From Clostridiales bacterium (GTDB taxonomy: Bacteria > Bacillota > Clostridia > Saccharofermentanales > Saccharofermentanaceae): 6,159 nt of DNA. The position numbers were made by a program, and so were the translations under genes. Shown here piece by piece: positions 5,933 through 6,159 of the stretch. The DNA is taken from contig JAFGGR010000127.1 in assembly GCA_016930475.1 (NCBI GenBank), forward strand, positions 1 through 6,159, read 5' to 3'. Under the pieces are notes generated by a model. The model made no database searches and was not told the DNA's origin. It saw nothing but the letters and a program-made list of their open reading frames with translations. The number at the start of each line of letters is the position of its first letter. Within the stretch, counting starts at the first letter, position 1.

Positions 5933-6159
5933 CTACTCAAATTCCGGGCGTTTTCGACTCAGATCGATGCAAATGACCGTACCTTGGTCCGGCGTCGATT
6001 CCGCGCGGATCCCATGGCCGAGGTTTTTACAGATCCGTCGGCACAGGTAGAGGCCGATGCCGCTCGCCTTCATATCGATTCGCCCGGTCTTCCCGGTGTA
6101 GCCCTTTTCGAAAATCCGCGGCAGATCCTCCGGCGCGATGCCGATCCCGGTGTCGCGGA
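5933..6159 (-). CDS. bceS: BceS-like sensor histidine kinase, C-terminal 74 residues (partial)
   Basis: Only the 3' end is present; the gene continues past the window edge at 6159, and the stop is TAG at 5935-5933. The visible 74 residues begin RDTGIGIAPEDLPRIFEKGY, which is the G1 box (DTGIGI) and F box (RIFEKGYTG) of a histidine-kinase HATPase domain. The G2 box ASGIGLYL and the ending GTVICIDLS follow. The form FEKGYTG..GR.....SGIGLYLC is characteristic of the short intramembrane-sensing BceS-type kinases. In that family the kinase has almost no sensor domain of its own and reads the activity of the partner BceAB transporter, here encoded 149 bp downstream on the same strand. The sensing segments and catalytic histidine are outside the window, so the subfamily call rests on the C-terminal motif and the neighbours. 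Confidence 0.88.
   Translation of the reverse strand, partial: RDTGIGIAPEDLPRIFEKGYTGKTGRIDMKASGIGLYLCRRICKNLGHGIRAESTPDQGTVICIDLSRKRPEFE

Noticed and set aside
5906..5933. Terminator between the kinase and ATPase genes
   Set aside because: GATTTC and GAAATC form only a 6-bp stem with a 16-base loop overlapping the kinase stop, and no T tract follows. Read-through from the kinase into bceA remains possible.
1..6159. Insertion sequences, tRNA or rRNA genes, phage or attachment sites
   Set aside because: No transposase, terminal inverted repeats, clover-leaf arms or integrase sequence were seen; the window is almost fully taken up by the four genes described.

Overview
The window looks like chromosomal DNA of a Gram-positive Firmicute, probably a clostridial or related anaerobe. 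This rests on three things: strong AGGAGG-type ribosome binding sites, ChW (clostridial hydrophobic, conserved W) repeats, and a BceAB-type peptide-sensing/resistance ABC transporter next to its histidine kinase. The species cannot be named from the sequence alone.

Layout: one large gene on the + strand (86-2803) converges on a - strand gene set (6159 down to 2986). The + strand gene encodes a secreted 905-residue protein. It has a signal peptide, an N-terminal BspA-type cap, twenty consecutive 23-residue leucine-rich repeats, a degenerate closing repeat, and six ChW repeats arranged as two three-repeat blocks. The 182 bp between the convergent genes (2804-2985) carry two hairpins: a 14-bp-stem terminator for the + strand gene, and a hairpin with a T7 tract for the - strand operon.

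The - strand set reads, in transcription order: the 3' end of a BceS-like sensor kinase (HATPase domain only; the gene runs off the window), a 149 bp regulatory gap, a BceA-like ATPase (254 aa), and a BceB-like 10-TM permease (678 aa). The ATPase stop and the permease start overlap as ATGA. The gap holds a TTACA-N4-TGTAA inverted repeat, which matches the published binding consensus of BceR-type response regulators, followed by a plausible promoter and a strong ribosome binding site. The expected mode of action is that permease and kinase jointly sense a cell-wall-active peptide (for example a bacitracin-like or lantibiotic compound), the response regulator (outside the window) binds the box, and transporter synthesis rises to relieve the attack.

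I do not see an undescribed system. The points most worth a second look are the regular LRR/ChW architecture, the base-composition break between its two halves, the conserved cysteine ladder, and the two-part operator upstream of the transporter.
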